A stretch of DNA of 64,000 bases from Dactylis glomerata (taxonomy: Eukaryota; Streptophyta; Magnoliopsida; Poales; Poaceae): positions 2,170,108 through 2,234,107 of the forward strand of contig QXEO01000237.1 of NCBI GenBank assembly GCA_007115705.1, written 5' to 3'. How positions within the stretch are numbered: the first letter of the stretch is position 1; every line of letters begins with the position of its first letter. Position numbers and translations under genes: made by a program. This document shows positions 1 to 11,668 of the stretch, piece after piece. Below the pieces are notes generated by a model. It worked only from the letters and a program-made list of their open reading frames with translations. It was not told the DNA's origin and searched no databases.

Positions 1-72
1 CTAGAGAGGGGGATACAACTCACACCTACACGAAGTGAAACAAGGTGAACTCATAACACGGGGATCTCTGAT

Positions 73-855
73 CTAAACAGCGGGCTCCTCGGGGTCTTCC
101 TCCTCGTCACTCACAATGAATCCATTGTGCCCACCATCTTCCGGATCATCAAGGTCCTCCATGAAGTCATCCTCATCACTAATGAGGGCATTATCCTCCT
201 TGCGGAGATCAATGCCTTCCTCCTCACCAAGGTGATCCTCAAGACTCTCAATGTACTCAGTCAACTCCGCCACATTGGCCTTCAACTCCTCAAGGTCCTG
301 TTCCTTCTCATCGCGCTGGCGACGAAGGCTCTTGCGCTCCTTCGCAAGAATCCTGATAGTGCTCCTTGCCTCCACTAGTGCGAAGTGCTCGAGGTTGGCC
401 CTAGTACGGGCACGGTCGGCCTCCTGCTGAGTGGAGTACAGCAAGAAGTCCATGTGGTCGATGTAGGTACTCAGCTCATTCTGCCCGGGCATGTTTGCGG
501 GACGCCCGTCCGCATCACGCCGAGCAAAGTTCCTAAAGCGCTCCCCCTGGACCTCCTCCACATGCAGTCCGCATAAGCGGGCGTGCATCTCCTGCATACC
601 TCGGACCAAACCATTGGCCCAAGTGTTCTCCACAAGTTCAAACTTGACCCTTGGAGAACTCAAATTCCCCATCTTGCCACGGCAACTAGCTCGGATGAGC
701 CACCGTAGCTCTCCATCGGGGTGCTCATTGAGCATGGCTCCCTTGAACTCCGGATACAAACGATCCAGGAACAAGGTCAAAGTGGTGAGGTCGCGCTCGA
801 AACAAAGGCTGCCACCATGGCCCAACTGGTAGTGCTCAACGAATACCGGGGCCAT
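73..855 (-). CDS. ORF1 of element E: coiled-coil protein in the gag position
   Basis: This 260-aa ORF starts at ATG 855-853, about 200 nt downstream of the primer-binding site. Residues about 45-105 form a conserved block ending in MHARLCGLHVEEV, alignable with the ORF1 proteins of A (ALARICGMYVQEI) and D. Residues about 135-215 are rich in E, K, R and L with heptad spacing, consistent with a coiled coil. The last 45 residues are strongly acidic (runs of D and E). I see no retrotrans_gag domain, zinc knuckle or protease. The minus-strand sequence TTTTGTAG directly precedes the ATG and is a good 3' splice site, so the start codon would be the first triplet of an exon. Inference: a Gag-like structural or RNA-binding protein. 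The function is not recognised. Confidence 0.7.
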   Translation of the reverse strand: MAPVFVEHYQLGHGGSLCFERDLTTLTLFLDRLYPEFKGAMLNEHPDGELRWLIRASCRGKMGNLSSPRVKFELVENTWANGLVRGMQEMHARLCGLHVEEVQGERFRNFARRDADGRPANMPGQNELSTYIDHMDFLLYSTQQEADRARTRANLEHFALVEARSTIRILAKERKSLRRQRDEKEQDLEELKANVAELTEYIESLEDHLGEEEGIDLRKEDNALISDEDDFMEDLDDPEDGGHNGFIVSDEEEDPEEPAV

Positions 856-1055
856 CTACAAAATTTTAGATTAGATTAAGTTAGTGACCAACTCAAGTGT
901 GCAAAATTTTAAGTAGGCAAAAACTGAAGTAGGTATAAAACTTTGCAAATAGAGAGGAAAGACTAAGCAATTTTGCAACCATTACTTATATCTTTGCTTT
1001 CATCAAAGTTTCATTTAACGCCCATTCTAACTAAGGTCTCCTATGGTCAGCCTAG

Positions 1056-1067
1056 GCTCTGATACCA
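1056..1067 (-). other. Primer-binding site of E (initiator-Met tRNA type)
   Basis: Minus-strand TGGTATCAGAGC, four bases inside the LTR end at 1071. It is the usual complement to the 3' end of plant initiator tRNA-Met. Confidence 0.85.
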
Positions 1068-1707
1068 ACTTGTGACGACCTCAAATTTGATACAAATTCG
1101 AAGTGCCCGTTATGTATTCCACCGCAATCCCAGAACCATTGTTGCGATATACATAACGTAGTTGGTAATCAGTTCCATAGACATTACAATACGATGGTTC
1201 AAATACAATGGCCATATAGACCAAGTCATAATACAACACAATATAGCAGCGGAAATAACGTCTTCGGGTCCATGCCTTCACCCTACATGCAATGGCGACT
1301 CACGGAGATGATCTTAGTTCTGGTACTCTTCTTCATACCCTTCCTCCTGGTATTCTTCCCCATAGTCTGGCCAAGTTGATAGCCAGGGACACAGCCATGA
1401 GTACATTGGATGCACTCGCAAACCATCTTATAATTGAAATGAGGAAATTGATATGCAAGGTTGGTATGGTGGACTAAGCACTAAGTTGATTTGCAAGAGC
1501 TAATTTTATTTCCCAAGAATGTTCATTGGTAGAAAAGGAGTTTAATTCTCTAAGTTCAATCTAAAGAGGAAATTCCAGTGTGTCAATATCATGGTCAAGT
1601 CAAGTCAATTCAATTCGTGTCATTCACCAAGTTCACCATAAGTTGTTTTTATTATTATTGACAAAAGCCAGGCACAGCTTGCCAACCGTCCATGACCGCG
1701 GACGCGG

Positions 1708-1719
1708 CTATTCGAATAG
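1708..1719. repeat. Conserved 12-bp dyad in the E LTR leader
   Basis: CTATTCGAATAG is a perfect palindrome lying beside CCGCGGACGCGG. The LTRs of A and D have CTAATCGATTAG at the aligned position, so the two sequences differ but both stay palindromic. Confidence 0.6.
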
Positions 1720-3416
1720 TTTGAAAACCTCTGCAGAGGGGTACACTTTACCCACAAGATTCGATACATCTGCCGAGAGAAATCCACGGTCCGTCATACA
1801 AAAGTATGCGGGGTTCAGATAATCAAACAAAACCTTTCACTTGCTCACCCTAGTATAGGATCCTTCCCTAGAGCCCGGGTTACGGAATCCCCGCTCCGGC
1901 GCCTCTAGTTCTGGCCATCCCGGGTGCCGGGTTGGTGGAGTCCACCTGGTTCAGAAGTAACCGCGCACGGTGTCCTTCCATAAAGATTTGATACAAGGCC
2001 TCCCATACTAAGATAAACAAGCTACGGGTTAAGCCCCTTCCCATATAGGGGTAATATGGTTGTACGGTATAATTGGCTCCCATAGTACATCACTCGTTGT
2101 CAAATTGAGAAATACGTTTCATAGTTCTTAGTCAAGATTATTTTCTTTCATAAAACCACCATGTAGGAGAAACCTCCAATATCATGTTTCAAGTTCAAGT
2201 CACCAATTCTCAACTAGGATTCCCCTTATAAATAACCTCCAATTTTATTAGCAACTAAGCAGCTACATTGAGTGATGACCACTAAATAGAGTTGGATAAA
2301 CTCAGCTTGATGCTCTTGTTAAGCAAGAGATCACTATAGTTCTATCATTCTACTCTAGCAATTCAATCATGCCATTTACTTAAAACAAGTAGAATGCAAT
2401 ATTAAAACTGGGCATGGGGAGTATGAATCAAAAGATGGCTTGCCTTGGTTGGCAAAGTGTCCGGGGTATTCTTCTTCTTCTTGATAATAATCCCCTCCAA
2501 TATCCTCCTCGGCAACACTAGCGTCTAATAACGAATAAACACAAGCACACCATCACTACACAATGCTAACAACACACCAAGCACACATCTTTGTTTGCTA
2601 ACAATAGCATTCATGTTGCATTTTATGGTGTGGGATGGTAAGTTTTTCTTCTAGGTTTTCTTCAAGTGTGCAAGTTAGATTCTCTACTAAGTCTCATATG
2701 GGGTTCACTTTCTAAGCATGGGTATTGGCTTAGGGGTACTAATGCTAGTTCAAGTGAGAAGGGATCAACTAAGTGAATTGGTAAGAGGGTAAATTAATTC
2801 TAAGTGTGCAATTGGAATCTATCATTTCATGTGACTAACGAGAGTTGGGTTAAGGTCTAATTGATGACACTAATAGGGTTTGGAGTTGATTAGGGTTTAC
2901 TAACAGTAGGGTATGTCATTGGTGAGTTCATAATTTAATTTTCATGATTTTAGATGGCTTACATAATTTTCTAGAAATATTCTATGGTTAATAAGGTTAG
3001 GGTCACACTATTCATATCTAATTCAATTCCTCACTTATTTTGAATTCTAACCAGTTCTACTGTGTAGAGTATTTTACAAGCTTTCCAACGCATATTTATT
3101 TGCTACAAATGGATTTGTAAAACTCTTGGAATTTAAATTTGAAAATCATATCTGAAACAGTTTTGAATTAATTCGAAAAGGCAGGAAAATAATTAAAAAC
3201 GTAACGGACCGATTCTAAACCAGCTGGGCCCAATTCAGACAAAACCCGAACGGGCCGGCCCATACCGCTTCGCCGCGGCGGGAAAAGAAATAAAACGGGA
3301 GCTGACAGGTGGGGCCTACTGGTCAGATCTAATTAGAATCCCGAATCGGTACGCTAGCGTTGGATCAAGATCGGACGGCTCGGGCTCATCGTCTACCTCA
3401 GCACGGGCGGGAGCTC

Positions 3417-3419
3417 ACC
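3417..3419 (-). other. Predicted 5' splice site in the E leader
   Basis: Minus strand reads ACGCAG|GTGAGCTCC, a near-perfect donor about 270 nt downstream of the TATA box, at the end of the GC-rich block. A and D have a GTGAGC donor at the equivalent place. The likely partner is the acceptor at 856-857 just before ORF1. Confidence 0.55.
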
Positions 3420-3686
3420 TGCGTTGCAGTGAAGAATGTTCGACGGCGAGGGAGTGGCGTAGAGGATGCAGAGCTCGTCGGCGACGTGCGGGATCGGCTG
3501 CGGTGCGTCTCCTCCTCCGATTCCCAGCAGCGGCGTGCTCCCAGGTGGTCGAACGCGGCGGCGCTCCTCGCGTCCAGTACCTCGCTGGCGTGGTGAGCAT
3601 CGACGAACCAGAGCGAGCTGGGCTAAACGAGCGTGTCTGGGAGGTAGCTGGGAGTGAGGTGAGTGTCTCCGTTTGATCGGCGGGGC

Positions 3687-3694
3687 CTTTTATA
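3687..3694 (-). promoter_or_regulatory. TATA box of the E LTR
   Basis: Minus-strand TATAAAAG within CCTATAAAAGGCC, in the GC-rich block. It places the transcription start near 3660. Confidence 0.6.
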
Positions 3695-4650
3695 GGCCGG
3701 AGGAACGAGGGTAAGCGCGGCCAGAAGCTCGCCGGCTCGGGGGCCCTGGCAGCGTTCGAAGGTCACTCCGGTCACGGCGGTCTCGGGGGCGTGCTGGGAG
3801 GGTGCTGGCTTGGCCGCGGGGTGCTGTGTGTCTGCTCTGGCGCCTCCAGGGTGGTCGGCATCGTGCAGGGAAGAAGATGTCTGGGAGGGGGCCCTGGGCG
3901 CAAACCTCGTTTCCCCTCCGCTTCTCCTGGCTTGGGTCGGGGCTAGGGGCGCTGGAGTCGATCGAGGCACCGTCCAGGAGCATGGCTACAGCGCTGGAGC
4001 GAGCCAGAACAGTGCAGCCACAGTGAACTCGATTTGGTTCGATTTCTCTCTGCCAATGTTCGACGAAATGCCCGCAAGAACTTGAAATTCGAATTTTTGA
4101 AAATTTTCAGTTTGGGTGATCAACATATTGGCCAAGGTGTCCTGTCATATTTTTGTTATAAAGAAAGAAGAAGTTTTGCAGAAATCTTATTTCAAAATTT
4201 GGTATAGTCCCTGTTTCAGATTCAAACTTTGTCTCAAGTTTGAGTGATGCTCTAGTTTGAATTTTGAGTAGATTTTTGTTGGTTGAGTTAGTATGTAGCT
4301 TGGTTAAGCTCAACTAACAAACCAAACATGAAGGTGAGTTGTAGATTTCTTAATCCAAGGGCTCAAAGTGGTGTAGTCAAACAGATTTCCTAGATCACCT
4401 CAATCTTCTCTTTTTCTTTCCTATTTTTATTTCTGGTTTCTTTGATTCTTATAATCTTTCTCAATTGATTCTGTTGGTTCACTTAGAATTAACTAGACAA
4501 TACTCAATCAGAAATAACACACATGAAATCATAGAATACAAATCATAGAAGATACATGTATGCATGAAATAATAGAGAAAAGTTTTATCTGGGTCCAAAA
4601 TTTGGTACTTTATTTAATAAGAAGTGGATTACAAATTCTGAGTTGTTACA

Positions 4651-7361
4651 CCTATGCATAGGAAGTGGTTCAGATATAAATGTCTTTCACATTTGCTTTT
4701 TGATGCTCTCTATTGCTTTAAGTTCCTATATGGCGCCTTTGCCTCAAGCTCTTATATGGCGCCCACATGAGCATCTTTGCAAATTACTGCGCCTAGCTCA
4801 AAGGCGTTAAAGAAAAGCACTCTTGGGAGATAACCCATTGTTTTATTTTCAGTACTTTTTCTTTTATTTGAGTCTTGGAAGTTATTACTACTGTAATAAC
4901 CGCTCCTTATCATTTTTATTTCGTTGTTGTGCCAAGAGAAGCCTCTAATTTGAGTGAGGTAAGATTTGGGGATGTTGCTGTCCTGAAACAGTTTTTGGTG
5001 CTGCACCGTAAATATTCGTGAAAATTCTCTGTATATCTTTTGGACCTGAGATTTCTTGTGCATATGCCCCAGGTTATATCCAAACTTTCGTTAGTTGAAC
5101 ACTTTTTGATTTGAGCAACAGAAAACATCTTAAAAATTCGACCTTTGTCAGCTGTTCTGTTTTGACAGATTTCTGCCAATATTTGTGTTTGCCACTTTAT
5201 CGCTTTGTTTTTGAGTTCTTTTGATCACGGAACTTTTGGGGAAGTTGCTACAGTAGTATATACTTAATATGTGGTGGTTTTAGGTTAAAACCTGAAGCAA
5301 AAAGAGGTTGATTATATGTTATGCTACACTAATGTTGCTAATAGAATTGTGTTTAGTTTTGTATGAAGGAAGTTTTCAAGTGTAGGGATTGGAGAATGAT
5401 GAGATGAGTTGAAGAATGGACAAAAGCTCAAGCTTGGGGATGCCCATGCATCACCCCAAGAAATATCCAAGAAGTACAAGCGTCAAAGCTTGGGGATGCC
5501 CCCAAGGCACCCCCTTCTTCATCGGCAAAAATCAGGTCACCTTTCAAGACACTATATTTTTATTGCTTCATGCATTATGTGTTTTTCTTGGAGCATCAGT
5601 TGTTTTTGTTTTCAGTATTAGTTTAGTTTAGTTTCCTGCAATAAATGGTTAGATCACATCATGTTTCTTTTGGAGGAGATGAGCTCGCTTTTCATTTGCC
5701 AAGAACGCTCTAGTTTTCACTCTTATCAAACACCGAGTGTTCTTCTTTTTCTGCTACTGCTTTTGGTTTTTGTTTTCGCCTTGATTTGCGTTCAGATCTT
5801 CTTATATTTATTTATCAAGGTGTATTTTTGCCTCTGGACCATGTTGGTTTTCCTCAAAAGAGTTGGATTAAAAAAGGTTTGAATGGTGTTGGAAAAGAGA
5901 AAAAGCTTTATGCAAAAAAGTGGTACAAAAAGGAGCTTGTTTAGATTGCGGCCTAGGCTTTTGCATGCCATGATTGATTGCGTTTTGATAGTATGCTTAG
6001 TGGTTTTGCTGTAGCATGACTTGTCTCAAATAACTGAGATTGCTTAATGAGCCTTTGAAAAAATCATGCGTTGTTTTTATTATATGGAAGCATTTATTTG
6101 GTTTTCTCCTGTGATGCTTTATTTGGGTTCACTTGGCACATGCTTACACCATGTTGACTACAAAATAAGTCGCCTATAGCCTCTATGATCATTTAGTTTT
6201 TGACTTTTGATGCCATCTTATGCTTCTTTTAATGTCGCTTTGTCGCTTTGCATGATTATGGCCGTTACTGCTCTCTTAGTTGGTCGCTCCCAGTCTTTTG
6301 CTAGCCCTCATTTTGTACTGAGTATGAGCTCTACTCGTGCATCCAACTCCCAAAAACCAAGTTTGCCATTGTGTCCACTATAGATTCCTATGCATGGTAT
6401 TTGTAAGCCATTCCAAGTAAATTTTCATGTGCTACCTTTCAAAAAACCTTCAAAATACTTCTCATTTTGTGATACTATTTTCAGCTCATGGGGACGTAGT
6501 GGTCGGATTTGCTATCTTCCATATTGCTTATTCCAAAAAGAAAAAGGAGAAAAAAAGAAAGAAAAAAGGCACTCCTCCATGGAATGTGAATGTTGGTGGG
6601 CACCCGATGGAATCGGTTAGCCATGGTTTGAGAAAGGAAAAAAGGTGGGGAGGAGTGCCAAGCTTTATAAAAAAGAGCACAAAAGTGCCAATCTATCTCT
6701 CAAAAACTTGCTTCATTTTTGTATGGAAGATAGTAAGAACCCCATTGCCAGTCGTTGACAAAAGCAACCACCTCTCAAAACCCAATTTTTATCTCTCCGT
6801 TTTACAAATGAAAAGCTCTAGCACATGTTTAATCACTGCTTCCCTCTGCGAAGGGCCTTTCTTTTACTTTTATGTTGAGTCACCACCTTCTACCTTTATG
6901 CACCATCTAAGAGAGCATAGTTGTCATTCTGAGTATAATGTGCATTGTCCCAAAGTTTTCATTGATTGATTCATATTGTTGGTTTCACTTGTTCTTAAAT
7001 TATTTGTATCTAGTCGCCCTCTTAAACTTGAAGGTGTCCTATGCATTTATGTTTTGCTCTCTTTGAAGGACAAGCTGAAAACCATTTGTATGTTTTTCCT
7101 TATGATTTGAACACACATTTGACTTTCATTGTTTCATTTTCATGATCTTTTGTTTGTGTTCATTTTCATGTTTACAACATGGTTGCTAAGTTCTTATTGT
7201 CAAGATTATATCTTTATGCCCATGTTTTAAGTTCTTATGATCCCAGCTCACAAATGCTTACATATATGATCAAGATTGTGTAGGTGCATGTCACCTCAAA
7301 AATTATTCTTTTGTTATCACTTACCTACTCGAGGACGAGCAGGAGTTAAGCTTGGGGATGC
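4651..7361 (+). other. 3' untranslated internal region of F
   Basis: No ORF longer than about 180 codons, no domain, and many stops. Segment 4780-6715 is similar (about 90% by eye where sampled) to the reverse complement of 10060-11665 in G. Phrases such as GCTTGGGGATGCCC recur near 5430 and 5490. The region ends with the tract GGAGTTAAGCTTGGGGATGC that primes plus-strand synthesis. Confidence 0.7.
7331..7361 (+). other. Polypurine tract of F
   Basis: A purine-rich stretch (GAGGACGAGCAGGAGTTAAG, then CTTGGGGATGC) immediately before the LTR start TGATACG. Confidence 0.7.
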
Positions 7362-8903
7362 TGATACGTCTCCAACGTATCTATAATTTGTGATGCTCCA
7401 TGCTTGTTTTTACACCATTTGCCTAATGTTTCGTTACACTTCGTGGCAATTTTATGCATTTTCCGGAACTAACCTATTGACAAGAAGCCACAGTGCCAGT
7501 TCCTTGTTTTCTGCTGTTTTTGTGTTTCAGAAAAGCTACACAGGAAATATTCTCGGAATTGGACGAAACAAGTTCCAGAAGTCTTATTTTTCCCGGAAGC
7601 TTCCTGAAGACCGAAAGAGAGCCGGAGGGGGGCCAGAGGCCGCCCTCACACATAGGTGGCGCGGCCCAGGCCCTGGCCGCGCCACCCTGGTGTGAGGAGC
7701 CCCTGGCTGCCCCCTGACGACGCCCCTTCGCCTATAAGAAGCCTCGGGACGGAAAACCCTAAGGGAGTCAGCGAAATTTCCAGAACAGTTCCGCAGAGCC
7801 GCCGCCGTCAAAGACAAATTTCGGGGGATAGAAGTCTCTGTTCCGGCACCCTGCTAGGACGGGGAAGTGCCCCCGGAGCCATCTCCATCGGTCTCCATCG
7901 CCGTCTCCGCCGTCTCCATCGACCTCACCGCCATCTCCATCAACCTTGCTGTCTCCTATGATGAGGAGGGAGTAGTTCATCCCCGGGGCTGAGGGCTCTA
8001 CCGGTAGCTATGTGGTTCACCTCTCTCTCCCATGATGTGATCTTTATGTGATCGTGAGCTTTGTATCATGTTGAACAAGTATATGTTATTATTCAGATAT
8101 TATGTGTACTCTAGTGGTGTTATTAAAGTAATCTATTCCTCCTGCCATGGTGTAACGGTGACAGTGCGTGCATCATGGTGGTACTTGGTCTAGGCTACGA
8201 TTGTGATCTCTTATGGATTATGAGAATAATTACCGCTATGATAGTATTGAAGTGATCTTTTCCTCCTTTCATGGTGTAATGTTGACAGTGTGTGCACCGT
8301 GTTAGTACTTGGTCTAAGTTGCAATAATATCTATCTTGAGTTGTGCTTTGATTTGGATATCTCTATGAGCGGTGTTTGTCAAGTACTTGATGAACTTTAA
8401 GGGGTGCTTCGTAGCCCTACGCAATGATTAGTGTTGTTCAATAGGAGAGTAATTCAGAGTACCATAGTGAAGAGAAATTGTTTATTTGTTCAATTATGTT
8501 ATATTGTTGGGAGTGTGTCCACTAGTGAAAGTATGATCCCTAGGCCTTGTTTCCAAGCATTGCACACCGTTTACTTGCTGTTTTGTTACATGTTTGCTCG
8601 CAGCGATACTTATTTCATATCACAGTTACTACTTATAATCATCACTACCGCTTGTATTTCACTATCTCTTCGCCGAACTAGTGCACCTATACATCTGACA
8701 AGTGTATTGGGTGTGTTGGGGACATAAGAGACTTTCTGTATCGTAATTGCAGGGTTGCTTGAGAGGGATAGCTTTGACCTCTTCCTCCCTGAGTTCGATA
8801 AACCTTGGGTGATCCACTTAAGGGAAACTTGCTGCTGTTCTATAAACCTCTGCACTTGGAGGCCCAACACTGTCTACCAGAACAGACGCGTGCGTAGACA
8901 TCA
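7362..8903 (+). repeat. 3' LTR of F (about 1.54 kb)
   Basis: Starts TGATACGTCTCCAACG and ends GTGCGTAGACATCA. GATACGT and ACGTATC at the start form a 7-bp inverted repeat with a 5-base loop. A TATAAG box is at about 7733-7738. The first 250 bp match the G LTR in inverted orientation; the 3' ends differ. There are two diverged internal repeats near 8100-8190 and 8240-8330 (CTCCTGCCATGGTGTAACGG and CTCCTTTCATGGTGTAATGT). No gene is supported here. Confidence 0.75.
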
Positions 8904-10047
8904 ATATGTCGAGAGGATCACTATAAGATTTACTCTGGGCATTACAACAAGATACATAGACCACCATCCAACTGCATCTATGACTAATAATCCACCCATG
9001 GGGAATCAATCCGAGAACCCCACAAGTATTAAGTTGTGAACAATAGATAACTGCATTAAGCAAAGTGTGTAATGTAAACAAAGCATATGCCCTTGGGCAT
9101 ATGAATGTTGTTTTCTCCCTAGTGGCAACAGCACATCTACAACCTTAGAGGTTTCTATCACTCCCCCAGATTAAATAGAGGCATGAACCCAACTATCGAG
9201 CATAAATACCCCCTCTTGGAGTCACTAGTATCTACTCGGCCAAGATAGCTACTAACAATGGAGAGCATGCAAGATCATAAACAACATAGAGATAACATAA
9301 GATAATAATCAGCACATCAACTCAATCATAACACCAATATTCATCGGATCCCAACAAACACAACATGTAGAATTACATAACGGTGATCTCGATCATGTAA
9401 AGCAGCTCACGAGATCTAAACATGAAGCACATGGTGGAAAAGACAACCATCTAGCTACTGCTATGGACCCATAGTCCAAGGTAGACTACTCACTCATCGC
9501 GTCGGAGGCAAGCATGGCGATGAAGAAGACCTCCGGTGGCGATTCCCCTCTCCGGCAGGGTGCCGAGAAGAGCTTCTGGACCCTCCCGATCTTGGGTCGA
9601 CGACGGCGGCGGATCGCTATGTGTTTCTGGAAAAGTGATCGGGTATTTAGGTTTTTCCCGTCGGGGGGTCTTTATAGGCGAAGGGGCAGCGTCAGATGTG
9701 GGCCAGGTGGCCCTCACCACAGGGCGGCGCAGGCCAGGGGCAGGTCACGCCCCCTGGTGGTGAGGCCACCCCCTGGCTCCGTTCCGTCTCCTCTTCAGAT
9801 CTCTGGAAGCTTCGATAAATTTTTGGATGTTCGGCTTTTGTCTTGTCCAATTTCGAGAATATTTCCTGTGTAACTTTTCTGAAACACAAAAATAGCAGAA
9901 AACAGGGAACTGGCACTTTGGCATCTCATTAATAGGTTAGTTCCGGAAAATGCATAAAAATGCCACGAAGTGTAACGAAACACTAAGCAAATGGTATAAA
10001 AACAAGCATGGGGCATCAAAAATTATAGATACATTTGAGACGTCTCA
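8904..10047 (-). repeat. 3' LTR of G (interrupted by F)
   Basis: On the minus strand it starts TGAGACGTCTCAAATG, a variant of the TGATACGTCTCC start of F. A TATAAAG box is at 9670-9676 (minus). Positions 9089-9108 hold an inverted repeat CATATGCCC-TT-GGGCATATG. ORFs over the GC-rich part near 9500-9780 occur on both strands and look like chance. No gene is supported. Confidence 0.7.
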
Positions 10048-11668
10048 AAATGAAGCAAGTTTTTGAGAGAGAGTGGCACTTTTGTGCCCTTTTATAAAGC
10101 TTGGCACTCCTCCCCACCTTTTTTCTTTTCTCAAATCATGGCTAACCGATTTCGTCGGATGCCCACCAACATTCATATACCATGGAGGAGTGCCTTTTTT
10201 TCTTTTCTTTTTTTCTATTTTTTTTTTCTATTTGGAGTAAACAATATGGAAGATAGCAAATCCGACCACTACGTCCCCATGAGCTGAAAACAGTATCACA
10301 AAACGAGAAGTATTTTGAAGGTTTTTTCAAAGGTAGCACATGAAAATTTACTTGGAATGGCTTACAAATACCATGCATAGGAATTTATAGTGGACACAAT
10401 GGTAAACTTGGTTTTTAGGCGTTGGATGCACGAGTAGAGCTCATACGGCAAAACCACTAAGCATACTATCAAAAATACATCAAGCACGACATGCAAAAGC
10501 CTAGGCCGCAGTCTACACAAGCTCCTTTTTGTACCACTTTTTTTGCATAATTTTTTTTCTCTTTTCCAACACCATTCGAACTTTTTTGAAATAACTCTTT
10601 TGATGAAAACCAACATGGACCAGAGGTCAAAGTACACCTTGATATAAATATATAACAAGATCTGAACACAAATCAAGGCGAAAAAACGAAAACTAAAAGC
10701 AGTTCTAGAAAAAGAGAACACTCGTTGAACGATAAAAGTGAAAAACGGAGTGTTCTTGGCAAATGAAAAGCAAGGCAACTTCTCCAAAGGAAATTTGTTG
10801 GGGTCCAATCATTTATTGCAGCAAACAAAACTAAAAACTAAAAACAACTGACGCTCCAAGAAAAATGCATAGTACATGAAGCAATAAAAATATAGTGTGT
10901 TGAAAGGTGACCTGAGTTTTGCCGATGAAGAAGGGGTGCCTCGGGGGCATCCCCAAGCTTTGACGCTTGTACCTCTTGAATATTTCTTGGGGTGACATGG
11001 GCATCCCTAAGCTTGAGCTTTTGTCCATTCTTCAACTCATCTCATCATTCTCCAATCCCTACACTTGAAAACTTCCTTCATACAAAACTAAACACAATTT
11101 TATTAGCAACATTAGTGTAAGCATAATAATGAATCAACCCCTTTTTGCTTCAGATTTCAACTAAAAACCACCACATATAAAGCATATACTACTGTAACAA
11201 CTTCCCCAAAAGTTCCGTGATCAAAAGAACTCAAAAAGAAAGCGATAAAGAGGCAAACACAAATAGTGGCAGAAATCTGTCAAAACGGAATAGCTAACAA
11301 AGGTCGAATTTTTAGAGGGTTTTATGTTGCTCAAATAAAAAAGTGCATAACTAATGAAAGTTTTGATATAACCTGGGGCATATGCACAAGAAATCGCAGG
11401 TCAAAAAAATATTCTGAGAATTTTCACGAATTTTTATGGTGCAGCACCGAAATCTGTTTCAGGACAGCAACATCCCCAAATCTTACCTCACTCAAATTAG
11501 AGGCTTATCTTGGCACAAAAACGAAATAAAAAGGATAAAGAGTGGTTATTACAGTAGTAATAACTTCCAAGACTCAAATAAAAGAAAAAGAACTGAAAGT
11601 AAAACAATGGGTTATCTCCCAAGAGTGCTTTTCTTTAACGCCTTTGAGCTAGGCGCAGAAAGTGCAAA
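10048..11668 (-). other. 3' untranslated region of G, inverted copy of the F region
   Basis: Non-coding. The reverse complement aligns with 4780-6715 of F, with scattered substitutions and small indels. It stops abruptly at 10048 where it meets the LTR, while in F another 650 bp including the polypurine tract follow. Confidence 0.7.

Larger units (their letters stand above)
1..4650 (-). mobile_element. Element E, long-LTR non-autonomous-type retrotransposon (partial)
   Basis: The sense direction is the minus strand and the element runs off the left edge. Seen: an LTR at 1071-4650 bounded by TGTAAC and GTCACA on the minus strand, an initiator-Met-type primer site just inside it, and a 260-aa coiled-coil ORF where gag would be. 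The structure matches A and D further right: long AT-rich LTR with a GC-rich promoter block, and an ORF1 start preceded by a splice acceptor. No pol gene is visible, but the rest of the element is outside the window, so autonomy cannot be judged. It is inserted in F. Confidence 0.75.
1071..4650 (-). repeat. LTR of element E (promoter-side, about 3.58 kb)
   Basis: On the minus strand it begins TGTAACAACTCAG and ends GTCGTCACA next to the primer site. It is AT-rich except for a GC-rich block at about 3230-4020 with a TATA box at 3687-3694 and a splice donor at 3417-3418. A short leader segment near 1690-1760 is shared with the LTRs of A and D. No protein-coding gene is supported in these 3.6 kb. 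The right flank 4651-4655 (CCTAT) would be the target duplication, but its partner is outside the window. Confidence 0.75.
4651..8903 (+). mobile_element. Element F, Athila-like retrotransposon (3' part only)
   Basis: Seen: about 2.7 kb of non-coding 3' internal sequence, a purine-rich tract at 7331-7361, and a 3' LTR at 7362-8903. The remainder lies left of E, outside the window. The 3' UTR is homologous, in inverted orientation, to that of G. The LTR start TGATACGTCTCC is of the Athila-like type common in pooid grasses. F is inserted into the G LTR: the G sequence resumes at 8904, and the second G LTR copy shows the uninterrupted site near 13061. Confidence 0.75.

Noticed and set aside
3360..4085. 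Cluster of overlapping ORFs on both strands
   Set aside because: They lie in the GC-rich promoter block of the E LTR, overlap in several frames and show no domain.
10142..10808. Minus-strand ORFs up to 148 codons in the G 3' UTR
   Set aside because: The F copy of the same region carries different frames and stops, so there is no conserved protein.
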